From NCBI RefSeq assembly GCF_020215705.1, contig NZ_JAIWNB010000013.1:1-64000 (forward strand): a DNA stretch of 64,000 bases. Reading direction: 5' to 3'. This document shows, piece after piece, positions 32,970-40,254 of this stretch; the stretch's first letter is position 1; each line of letters begins with the position of its first letter. Made by a program: the position numbers and the translations under genes. The DNA is from Nonomuraea aurantiaca (GTDB taxonomy: Bacteria; Actinomycetota; Actinomycetes; Streptosporangiales; Streptosporangiaceae). The notes below the pieces were generated by a model, which was not told where the DNA came from, searched no databases, and was given only the letters and a program-made list of their open reading frames with translations.

Positions 32970-35801
32970 TCACGCGGTGGAGGCGAGCACGGCCTCGATG
33001 TCGTGGGCGCGCGGGTCCGCCAGTCCGGCCATCAGGTCGAGCGCCGTCCGCAGGATGCCGCGGGCCAGCGTGTCGTGTCCGGCCTCGTTGAGCGCGTTGC
33101 CGAGATCGGCGAGGGTGATCGCCTCCCAGCGCTGGTTCCTCATCCGGCGGAACAGGTCGATGGACTGGCGGTAGGCGCGGACGGCGGCGCGGGTGTCGCC
33201 CGTCATGACGTAGGCGCGGCCCAGGTTGCGCAGGCACATCGCGTCGGAGGTGTACTCCCTGAGCCGCAGGTTGATCCGGTGCGCCTGCTGGAACGCCTTG
33301 ACCGCGCATCGGTAATGGCCCGCCACGGTCTGCGCGATTCCTATGTTGTCCAGCGCCAGGGCGATGCCACGGGGATATTCGTTCCGCTCGTGCAGATCCA
33401 GGGCACGCATCAGGTGCCGCTGGGCCTTTCCGTATTCTCCGGCCTCGCCATATGTCATGCCGAGATTGCACAGCGCCATGGCCTCGCCGTACGGACTCTT
33501 GCTCCGCTCGAAATGCACGAGCGCTTCGCGGAAATGTCGCTCCGCCAGATCGACGTCACCCCTGTCGGAATAGATGCAGCCCACGGAATTGAGGGTGTAG
33601 GCCTCGCCGATGGGCTCGTTCGCGGTCCGCGCCGCGCGTACCGCCGACTTCAGGCTGTCCAGGCCGTCGGACCAGGGGATGCGCGCGTCGAAGAAGCTGG
33701 TCATCGCCATGGTTATGCGCCATGAGTAGTGAGCCCACCCGTTCGTGGCCGCCCATGAGGTCACCGCCCGGAGGGAGTCGTACTCCAGCTCCAGCCAGGC
33801 CATCGCCTCGTCGGCGTCGGCGAACGCGAGGGGGCGCCGGCGCGGCCGCATCGGCGCGAGGAAGTCGCGGCGGCGGCACGGGACCAGGTGCTGGTCGGCA
33901 CGCACGGCGGCGAAGAGGTAGTGATCGAGGAATCGCCGTGCGGCGGCCTGCCGCTCGCCGGGCGGCATGTGCAGCCGTGCCTGATCGACGGCGTACAGCC
34001 GGATCAGGTCATGCAGCTGGTAGCGGCAGGGGCGGCGCTGTTCGAGCAGATGGGCCGCCACGAGCTGGTCCAGGCCCCGCTTGACCTCGAATGGCGGAAG
34101 GTCGACCAGCGCCTCGACCGTCTCCAGCGCGATGTCGCTGGCGGGGTGCAGGCCGAGCGCCTGGAACGTGGCGGCCGCCGCCGGGCTGAGCGCTCCGTAG
34201 GACCAGGACAGAACGGCGCGCAGGTCGATGTTCGGATCGTTCTCGCCGGTTCCCAGGTTGTCGAGGCGGGCCTTCTCGTCCGCCAGCCCGTCGACGACCT
34301 CGGCGAGCGTGGCGGCGCGCTGCGCGCGCTCGGCGATGATGGCCAGCGCCAGGGGCAGATGGTCGCACAGCTCGACCAGCCGGGAGGCCGCCGCGGGCTC
34401 GCGGGCGACCCGGGAGGGGCCGACGGCCGCCGCCAGCAGCTCGACGGCCTGGGATTCCGGCATCGGGCCCAGCGTGACACGGTGCGCGCCGTCACGGATC
34501 GACAGAGACCGTAGCTGGTCGCGGCTGGTCACGATGACCAGGCCGCTGGCGCCCGGCAGGAGCGGGCGCACCTGGTCGGCGTTCCGGGCGTTGTCCAGCA
34601 GGATGAGGGCGTGCCGGTCGGCGAGGATGGTACGCAGCAACGCGCAGCGCTCGTCCACGTCGACGGGGATGGCGTCGCTCTCCACCCCGAGACCGCGCAG
34701 GAGGCTCTCCGCCGCGGCGGCCGGGGTCATCGGCTCGCTCGGTCCGTAGCCGCGGAGGTTGAGGTAGAGCTGGGCGTCGGGGTAGTCATGGGCGACTCGG
34801 TGGGCCCAGTGCGCGGCCAGCGTCGTCTTGCCCGTCCCGGGAGCGCCGTCGATGGCCACGATGATCGGGGCGTTCGCGCCTCTGCCGGTCCGGCCCGACG
34901 CCGCCACGCCCGAGGGCAGCCTGTCCAGCGCCGCCAGTTCCTCCTCCCGGCCGGTGAAGCGCGCGATGCCGTGGGGCAGCTGCCGGGGGCTCGGCGTCGC
35001 GCGCCGGACGACCGTGCCGCCCGGGCGGTCGTCGGTGCCGCCCATGAGCACCGCCTGGTGCAGCTGGACCAGCTCTTCGCTCGGGTCCAGGCCGAGCTCC
35101 TCGCGCAGCACCGTACGTACGCGCTGGTAGGCGCTCAACGCCTCCGCCCGCCTGCCGCTGCGGTGCAGCGCGGTGATCAGGCGCGTCCACAGCGGCTCGC
35201 GGCTCGGGTAACGCTTGGTCAGCTCCGACAGCTCGGCGATGAGGCGCCCCGACGGCTCGCTGGCCAGCTCCAGGTCGATCCGGCGCTCGGTGGCGCCGAA
35301 CCACTCCTCGGTCAGGAGGGGTATCACCTCGCGTTCGAGCCAGGGACCACTGGCGTTGCCGAAAGGCTGACCGCGCCACAACCGCAGCGACTCGCGTAAC
35401 AGGGCCATCTCCTCCTCCACGGAGCCGGCGTCGTCGGCGCGGCGCACAAGGCCGCGGAACCGGTGCAGGTCCACCGCGTCGGGCTCGACCTGGAGCTGGT
35501 AGCCGTCCGGCTCGGTCTGGATGAGGTCCGCCCCGATCAGCCGCCGCAGCCTGGTGACATAGGTGTGCACCGCGCCGCGCGGCCAGCCCGGCCCTTCGCC
35601 CGGCCAGAGCCGCTCGGCCAGCGTGGGTGTCGAGACCGACTGGCCGACTGACAGCAGCAACGACGCGAGGACCGTCCGTAGCTGGCCCACGGGTACCGCC
35701 ACCGCGTCGTTACCGACCCGCACCTCCCAGGGCCCCAGGACGCCGAAGCTGATGCCGCCGCCACGCGATTCCACAGCCGTTCCGGATGACGCGCCTGCCA
35801 A
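32970..35801 (-). CDS. SARP/AfsR-type cluster activator (winged helix, BTAD, NB-ARC, TPR)
   Basis: About 943 aa. TTG at 35801 is favoured because GGGAGG lies 7 nt upstream; GTG 35816 is in frame but lacks a ribosome site. Order: OmpR-like winged helix (ISFGVLGPWEVRVG, LRTVLASLLLSVGQSVST, AVHTYVTRLRRLIG; about 15-110), BTAD (about 115-255, ending VLREELGLDPSEELVQLHQAVL), NB-ARC ATPase (Walker A GAPGTGKTT near 320, ALILLDNA), winged region, and C-terminal TPRs (GEAYTLNSVGCIYSDRGDVD, GEAMALCNLGMTYGEAGEYG). It is codirectional with and just upstream of the precursor, so it is the likely pathway-specific activator. Confidence 0.92.
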   Translation of the reverse strand: MAGASSGTAVESRGGGISFGVLGPWEVRVGNDAVAVPVGQLRTVLASLLLSVGQSVSTPTLAERLWPGEGPGWPRGAVHTYVTRLRRLIGADLIQTEPDGYQLQVEPDAVDLHRFRGLVRRADDAGSVEEEMALLRESLRLWRGQPFGNASGPWLEREVIPLLTEEWFGATERRIDLELASEPSGRLIAELSELTKRYPSREPLWTRLITALHRSGRRAEALSAYQRVRTVLREELGLDPSEELVQLHQAVLMGGTDDRPGGTVVRRATPSPRQLPHGIARFTGREEELAALDRLPSGVAASGRTGRGANAPIIVAIDGAPGTGKTTLAAHWAHRVAHDYPDAQLYLNLRGYGPSEPMTPAAAAESLLRGLGVESDAIPVDVDERCALLRTILADRHALILLDNARNADQVRPLLPGASGLVIVTSRDQLRSLSIRDGAHRVTLGPMPESQAVELLAAAVGPSRVAREPAAASRLVELCDHLPLALAIIAERAQRAATLAEVVDGLADEKARLDNLGTGENDPNIDLRAVLSWSYGALSPAAAATFQALGLHPASDIALETVEALVDLPPFEVKRGLDQLVAAHLLEQRRPCRYQLHDLIRLYAVDQARLHMPPGERQAAARRFLDHYLFAAVRADQHLVPCRRRDFLAPMRPRRRPLAFADADEAMAWLELEYDSLRAVTSWAATNGWAHYSWRITMAMTSFFDARIPWSDGLDSLKSAVRAARTANEPIGEAYTLNSVGCIYSDRGDVDLAERHFREALVHFERSKSPYGEAMALCNLGMTYGEAGEYGKAQRHLMRALDLHERNEYPRGIALALDNIGIAQTVAGHYRCAVKAFQQAHRINLRLREYTSDAMCLRNLGRAYVMTGDTRAAVRAYRQSIDLFRRMRNQRWEAITLADLGNALNEAGHDTLARGILRTALDLMAGLADPRAHDIEAVLASTA

Positions 35802-35999
35802 TGCCTGACCTCCCACGGGGACGAGCTACGGACCGCGTTGCCGGCATTTGCCGGGGTATGGATGGTGGATAAACGGCAGTTGCCGCCCTCCTGGTCAATC
35901 TAAGCTAAGACGGGCAGCTGCGTGCTTAAACTTCCGTTGAACCTTTGCGGGCGGCCTATGATGTGGGTGTTGTGGCCGGTACGCCCCATGAGGAGGTTC

Positions 36000-36515
36000 G
36001 TGAGCGGCGAACGCCTGGAAGAGATCGTCGAGCGGCTGGAGATCCCGCATCCGTTCGACATCGTGGAGTTCACCCACCAGGTGGCGCTGGCCCGGCAGCG
36101 CCGCATCGAGCTCAGGCCCGTCGACACCGCCCCGGACGGCCCCAGCGGCATGTGGCTGGCCACCGACGCGGTCGACTTCATCTGCTACGAGCAGCGGACC
36201 AGCCGCAGCCATCAGGAGCACATCATCCTGCACGAGCTGGGCCACATGGTGTGCGAGCACGCGTCGGCGCCGGTCGCCCCCGACGCCCTGCTGCGGATCC
36301 TGCTGCCGACGCTGGACCCGGCCATGGTCCGCTCGGTGCTCGGCCGGACGACATACTCCGAGCCGCAGGAGCACGAGGCCGAGCGGTTCGCGATGCTGGT
36401 GCTGCGACACGCCGGCCGTCTTCCCACGGTGCGCAGGCCGCCGCTCTCGGCCGAGGCGGCCGGGATTCATGACCGTATCGAGGCGGCACTGGCTCCGCGT
36501 ACCAGGTCATCCTGA
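36000..36515 (+). CDS. ImmA/IrrE-type metallopeptidase-like protein
   Basis: About 171 aa. GTG at 36000 is chosen because AGGAGG (35991-35996) is directly upstream; ATG 35988 in frame lacks a ribosome site. The zinc motif HELGH lies in HIILHELGHMVCEHAS, with EHEAERFAMLVL downstream providing a likely third ligand Glu. Actinobacterial proteins of this type are called 'toxin component' and usually accompany an XRE regulator and a MAB_1171c membrane protein. Here that pair lies about 14 kb away, on the other side of the thiopeptide cluster. It is divergent from the SARP gene. Confidence 0.85.
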   Translation: MSGERLEEIVERLEIPHPFDIVEFTHQVALARQRRIELRPVDTAPDGPSGMWLATDAVDFICYEQRTSRSHQEHIILHELGHMVCEHASAPVAPDALLRILLPTLDPAMVRSVLGRTTYSEPQEHEAERFAMLVLRHAGRLPTVRRPPLSAEAAGIHDRIEAALAPRTRSS

Positions 36516-36544
36516 CCCGCGGGACTCGGCGAGAAGGGATGCCC

Positions 36545-37600
36545 ATGGTCGCGCCCGAGCGACGACGAAGAGTGACCATTTCTGACGTGGCGAAACACGC
36601 CGGGGTCTCCAAGGCGGCGGTCTCCAAGGTCATCCGCAACGACTACGGGGTCAGCGAGGCCATGCGTGAGCGCGTCCAGCGGGCCATCGAGGAGCTGGGC
36701 TACCGCCCCCAGGCCGCCGCGCGGGCGCTGCGCGGGCGGGCGTACACCATCGGCGTGCTCATGCGGCACATCGGGATCCCGTTCTACGCCGAGATCATGA
36801 CCGGCCTGGTGGAGCACCTTGGGGAGTCCGGCTATCAGGCGATCATGATCCAGGGCGGCACCCAGGACAAGACCGAGGAACGAGCGCTCGACGCCCTGAT
36901 AGATCGGCAGGTGGACGGCATCCTCATGATCGCTCCGCTCGCCCGGCGCACCCGCTTGGAACAGGTCGCCCGCGAGATCCCGACCGTGGTGCTCGGCAGG
37001 CACGACCGGTCGCCGGCGTACGACTCGATCGTGGATGACGACCGGATCGGCTCCGAGCTCGTCATGGAGCACCTGATCGCGCTCGGTCACCGGCGCATCG
37101 GGCACATCACCTTCCGGCAGGACCAGCGGAAGCTCGCCGACCAGGTGCCGCACATCAGGGCCGAGAGCTACGAGCGGGTGATGCGTGAGCACGGGTTGGC
37201 CGAGGAGATCGCGGTGGTCGCGACCTCATATTCCGAGGAGGGCGGCCATCGCGGCGCCTACGAATTGCTGAGCCGGTCCCCACGCCCCACCGCGATCTTC
37301 GCGGGCTCCGACGAGGCGGCTCTCGGCGTCCTCGCCGCCCTCCATGAGGTCGCTCTCTCCGTCCCCGGTGACGTCTCCGTCGCCGGCTACGACAACACCC
37401 GGCTGGCCGCCCATCCCAACATCGCCCTGACCACGGTCGATCAAGACGGAGCGGTCATGGGCCGTACGGCGGGCCGGCTGCTGCTGGAGCGCATCGAAGG
37501 CCGCACGTCGGCGGTGCACTTCTCCGTCACGCCGACCTTGGTCGTCCGCCGCTCCACCGCGCCTCCCGGCGGCCAGGACTTGGACTCGGCAGCCGTTTGA
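36545..37600 (+). CDS. LacI-family transcriptional regulator
   Basis: 351 aa. ATG at 36545 has GAGAAGGG 6 nt upstream; ATG 36539 in frame is too close to it. The HTH is canonical: VTISDVAKHAGVSKAAVSKVI then RNDYGVSEAMRERVQRAIEELGYRPQ, with the hinge RALRGRAYTIGVL. The sugar-binding domain carries RQVDGILMI, PTVVLGRH, SIVDDDRIGSELVMEHLIALGHRRIGHI, AIFAGSDEAALGVLAAL and VPGDVSVAGYDNT. It is convergent with the KDG operon and may act on this carbohydrate region or on the beta-galactosidase gene. The effector is unknown. Confidence 0.93.
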   Translation: MVAPERRRRVTISDVAKHAGVSKAAVSKVIRNDYGVSEAMRERVQRAIEELGYRPQAAARALRGRAYTIGVLMRHIGIPFYAEIMTGLVEHLGESGYQAIMIQGGTQDKTEERALDALIDRQVDGILMIAPLARRTRLEQVAREIPTVVLGRHDRSPAYDSIVDDDRIGSELVMEHLIALGHRRIGHITFRQDQRKLADQVPHIRAESYERVMREHGLAEEIAVVATSYSEEGGHRGAYELLSRSPRPTAIFAGSDEAALGVLAALHEVALSVPGDVSVAGYDNTRLAAHPNIALTTVDQDGAVMGRTAGRLLLERIEGRTSAVHFSVTPTLVVRRSTAPPGGQDLDSAAV

Positions 37601-37609
37601 TCATGGCGG

Positions 37610-38215
37610 TCAGCTATTCGTCAGCGCGCGCAGCCGTTCCAGGGCATCAGGGTCGTTCAGCGCCGAGCCCAGGGCGACCCCCCGGCAGCCGGCCGCGAGG
37701 AAGGCGGCGGCGTTGGACGCGTCGACGCCTCCCGTCGCGACGAATCGGACTCCAGGGAACGGCGCGAGCTGCGCCTTGATCCACTCGGCGCCGAGCTGCG
37801 CCGCGGGGAACGCCTTCAGCCAGGTGAAGCCGCGGGCCAGGGCGGCGGCGATCTCCGTGGACGTGGCCACACCCGGCAGGTGCGGCAGTCCGAGCCGCAG
37901 CGATTCCGCGGCGACCTCGGGATGCAGTCCGGGCGCGACCGTGAAGGCGACGCCCAGCTCGCTGACGGCCGCCAGCTGCTCGGCCGTGGTCACCGTGCCC
38001 GCGCCGACGCTCTTTCCGTTCGCCCTGGCCGCCTCCAGCGCCGCGCGCAGCGACGGCAACGCGTCGGCCGTCTGCACGGGCACCTCGATGAGCTCGATGC
38101 CGGACGCCCACGCGCGCTCGCACATCCGCACGGTGGCCGGGGGGTCGAGGTTGCGGAAGATGCCGAGGACCGGGTTGCGGTCGAGGTGCCTGCCGAAGAA
38201 CTCAGCGGCGTCCAT
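37610..38215 (-). CDS. eda: KDPG/KHG aldolase (2-keto-3-deoxy-6-phosphogluconate aldolase)
   Basis: 201 aa class I aldolase. It cleaves KDPG to pyruvate and glyceraldehyde 3-phosphate. Key parts: GIELIEVPVQTADAL with the catalytic Glu, SVGAGTVTTAEQ, VAPGLHPEV, LPGVATSTEI, FTWLKAFPAAQLG with the Schiff-base Lys, and FVATGGVDASNAAAFLAAG. Length is normal. It overlaps the IclR gene by 14 bp and lies last in the kdgK-iclR-eda operon, so phosphorylated KDG from the upstream kinase is its natural substrate, probably derived from pectin or uronates. Confidence 0.94.
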   Translation of the reverse strand: MDAAEFFGRHLDRNPVLGIFRNLDPPATVRMCERAWASGIELIEVPVQTADALPSLRAALEAARANGKSVGAGTVTTAEQLAAVSELGVAFTVAPGLHPEVAAESLRLGLPHLPGVATSTEIAAALARGFTWLKAFPAAQLGAEWIKAQLAPFPGVRFVATGGVDASNAAAFLAAGCRGVALGSALNDPDALERLRALTNS

Positions 38216-38963
38216 GTGCGTCTCCTGTCCAGCCCAGAGTCTTGGAGATCTTGTGGGCCGCTTGGCGGAATTCGTCGATGTGCGCGCGCAGCTGCTCCAG
38301 CGGCGCGACCGCGCGCAGGGCGGTGATGGAGATGCCGTGGGTGACCTTGCCGCGCGCGTCGAACACCGGCAGGGCCAGGCAGTTGATGTAGTCCTCGTGC
38401 TCGCCGTCGTCCTCGGCCCAGCCCCGCTCCCTGGTGAGCGCGAGGTCCGCCTCGAAGGCGTCGGCGTCGGTGATGGTCGTGGGGGTGAAGCGGGTGAAGG
38501 CGGCGGGTTCCAGGACGCGGGCGCGGGTCCTGTCGTCCTGGTAGGCGAGGATGACCTTGGCGACGGCCGCGGTGTGCGCCTGGGCGGGCAGCCCGATGCG
38601 CGAGCCCATGGCCACGCTGCCCCGGCCGTCGATCTTGTCGACGTAGACGACCTGGTCTCCGGCCAGCTCGCCGAGGTGGACCGTGTGACCGTACCTCTCG
38701 CTCAGCTGGCTCAGGATCGGGTGCGCGAGCGAGCGGGCCTCGACCTGGTCGAGGGCCAGCTGGCCGAGCGCGATGAGCTGGAAGCCCATGCCGTACGCGC
38801 TGCCGGGGACGCGCCGGACGAAACCGCCCTCCTCCAGCGTCTGCAGCAGGCGCAGCGCGGTCGACTTGTGCACGCCCAGGTGCTCGGCGATCTCACCGAG
38901 CGTGCGGTGCCGTACGGAGACGAACCCGATGATGTCAATGGCCCGAGCGACGGTCTGCGACAA
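38202..38963 (-). CDS. IclR-family regulator of the KDG operon
   Basis: 253 aa. The N-terminal winged HTH (VARAIDIIGF, LGEIAEHLGVHKSTALRLLQTLEEGGFVRR) and the C-terminal IclR effector domain (LSERYGHTVHLGELAGDQVVYVDKIDG, VAKVILAY, RGWAEDDGEHEDYINCLALPVFD, VTHGISIT) are both complete. It overlaps kdgK by 29 bp and eda by 14 bp. KDG-responsive IclR proteins (KdgR) are common with these genes, so it probably represses this operon through the inverted repeats near 40010-40050. Confidence 0.93.
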   Translation of the reverse strand: MSQTVARAIDIIGFVSVRHRTLGEIAEHLGVHKSTALRLLQTLEEGGFVRRVPGSAYGMGFQLIALGQLALDQVEARSLAHPILSQLSERYGHTVHLGELAGDQVVYVDKIDGRGSVAMGSRIGLPAQAHTAAVAKVILAYQDDRTRARVLEPAAFTRFTPTTITDADAFEADLALTRERGWAEDDGEHEDYINCLALPVFDARGKVTHGISITALRAVAPLEQLRAHIDEFRQAAHKISKTLGWTGDAHGRR

Positions 38964-39900
38964 GGTACCGCCCTCCTTCGGCGAGCAGCGAGACGACCTC
39001 GTCAGCGGGGGGAAGATCGGCCAGGTCGGCCGGGGACATCAGCACCCGGGAGGCCGCGTAGTGTCCCAGGCGCAGCCGCGTCACCTCGTCGCGGCCGTCC
39101 AGGAACCCGCTCAGCCACCCCGCCGCGAACGCGTCGCCCGCGCCGACCGCGTCGAGGACCTCGACCGGCAGGGACGGCGCCCGGTGCACCCCCGTCGGGG
39201 TGAAGCCGACCGCCTCGATCGCGGCGTCCTTGACGATCAGGTACGTGGGCCCGTCGAGCAGCTCGCGCACGCTTTCGGCGTCCGTGGTGCCCCACAGCGC
39301 CGCGGCCTCGTCGCGGCCGACGAAGACGATGTCGGCCCGCCGCGCGAGCTCCAGCAGCACGGACGCGGCGTCGGCGCCGTTCCACAGGCGCGGCCGGTGG
39401 TTGACGTCGAAGCTCACCACGGACGGCCGCAGCGGCCGGTCGAACACGACGTGTCGGCTCAGCTCCAGGCACGGCGGGGAGATTGCCGCGGTGATGCCGG
39501 AGATGTGCGTCACCCTCACTGGCCGCGCGGCCCAGCCCGCCACGTCGGCGGCGGTCATGGCCGAGGCGGCCGAGCCGCTCCGGTAGTAGTAGACGGAGGT
39601 GCCCGAGGCGGTCGGGTCCTTGAAGTACACGGCCGTGGGCCGCTCGTCATCGCGGTGGACGAGGCCGACGTCCACCCCGCGGGCGCGGAGCGAGTCGACC
39701 ACGAGGTCGCCGAGCGGATCGCGGCCGACCGCGCCGGCCCAGGCCGTGGTGTGGCCGAGCTGGGCGAGCAGCGCGGCGACGTTGGCCTCCGCGCCGCCGG
39801 GGCGCAGGATGAAGCTGCTGTCCGCGTCGAGGCGGCCGCCCGCGGTCGGGGTGACCATCACCATGGTCTCGCCGATCGCGAGCACGTCTGTGGGTGTCAT
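38935..39900 (-). CDS. kdgK: 2-keto-3-deoxygluconate kinase, PfkB family
   Basis: 321 aa. PfkB features: GETMVMVTP at the N-terminus, RPGGAEANVAALLAQLGH, GAVGRDPLG, TAVYFKD, VSFDVNHRPRLW, and the C-terminal signature VLDAVGAGDAFAAGWLSGFL, which includes the catalytic Asp and anion hole. The YFKDPTA.GTSVYYYRSGSAAS stretch is typical of KDG kinases. It phosphorylates KDG to KDPG for the downstream aldolase. A 29-codon reading frame with a strong ribosome site ends 7 bp before its start and may be translationally coupled to it. Confidence 0.92.
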   Translation of the reverse strand: MTPTDVLAIGETMVMVTPTAGGRLDADSSFILRPGGAEANVAALLAQLGHTTAWAGAVGRDPLGDLVVDSLRARGVDVGLVHRDDERPTAVYFKDPTASGTSVYYYRSGSAASAMTAADVAGWAARPVRVTHISGITAAISPPCLELSRHVVFDRPLRPSVVSFDVNHRPRLWNGADAASVLLELARRADIVFVGRDEAAALWGTTDAESVRELLDGPTYLIVKDAAIEAVGFTPTGVHRAPSLPVEVLDAVGAGDAFAAGWLSGFLDGRDEVTRLRLGHYAASRVLMSPADLADLPPADEVVSLLAEGGRYLVADRRSGH

Positions 39901-39907
39901 CGGCCGC

Positions 39908-39997
39908 TCATCCCTCGTGGGCGCTGGAGCCGACGTACATCTCCGGAGCCTCTTCGCGGGCGAGCCGATCCATCCCCGCCCATGTCACTACCCGCAT
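39908..39997 (-). CDS. 29-codon reading frame with strong ribosome site upstream of kdgK
   Basis: ATG at 39997 is preceded by GGAGGGTCA, the best ribosome site in this operon. The frame reads MRVVTWAGMDRL, then AREEAPEMYVGSSAHEG and TGA, ending 7 bp before the kdgK ATG. It could be a short leader gene coupled to kdgK, or the surviving N-terminus of a deleted cupin-like gene (such N-termini often read MRVV.W). I cannot distinguish these from the sequence alone. Confidence 0.45.
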   Translation of the reverse strand: MRVVTWAGMDRLAREEAPEMYVGSSAHEG

Positions 39998-40009
39998 TGA
40001 CCCTCCATG

Positions 40010-40050
40010 TTGCACCATATGCAATGCCCGTGCTGCATTTGCAATATAGT
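40010..40050 (-). promoter_or_regulatory. Inverted-repeat operator region upstream of the KDG operon
   Basis: TTGCA-CCATA-TGCAA (40010-40024) is a perfect 5-5-5 inverted repeat. A second TTTGCAA motif with AT-rich flanks lies at 40038-40044, roughly two helical turns away. The patch is conspicuously AT-rich in GC-rich DNA and sits 13-50 bp upstream of the 29-codon frame and kdgK. It probably holds the promoter and the IclR operator. The rest of 39998-40254 shows no gene. Confidence 0.55.
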
Positions 40051-40254
40051 CGACGCTTCCGCTTGCCCACGGGCCGGGGTGCCTCGACGGAATTGAGGCG
40101 CGGCACGTGGTGCGGTGGATGGAGGGCAACTTCCGGCAGCGGCAGAAGAGCGTCCGCGGGCCGAACCCGATGAGCCGGTTCCCGCGCCGCGGCGAGGGAT
40201 GGTCCTGGAACGCCTGATCGTGGTCCGCGTGACGCCGTGTCCTTCAGCGGGCGC

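Noticed and set aside
35838-35854. TTGCCGG direct repeats upstream of the SARP gene as a SARP box
   Set aside because: The period is 10 bp rather than 11, and the flanks are GC-rich repeats; weaker than the site at 32918-32935.
29839-36515. Classifying the cluster as a lanthipeptide cluster because of the LanB gene
   Set aside because: No LanC cyclase is present, whereas YcaO, SagB, RRE/ThiF and two SpaB_C proteins are, and the leader is of thiopeptide type.
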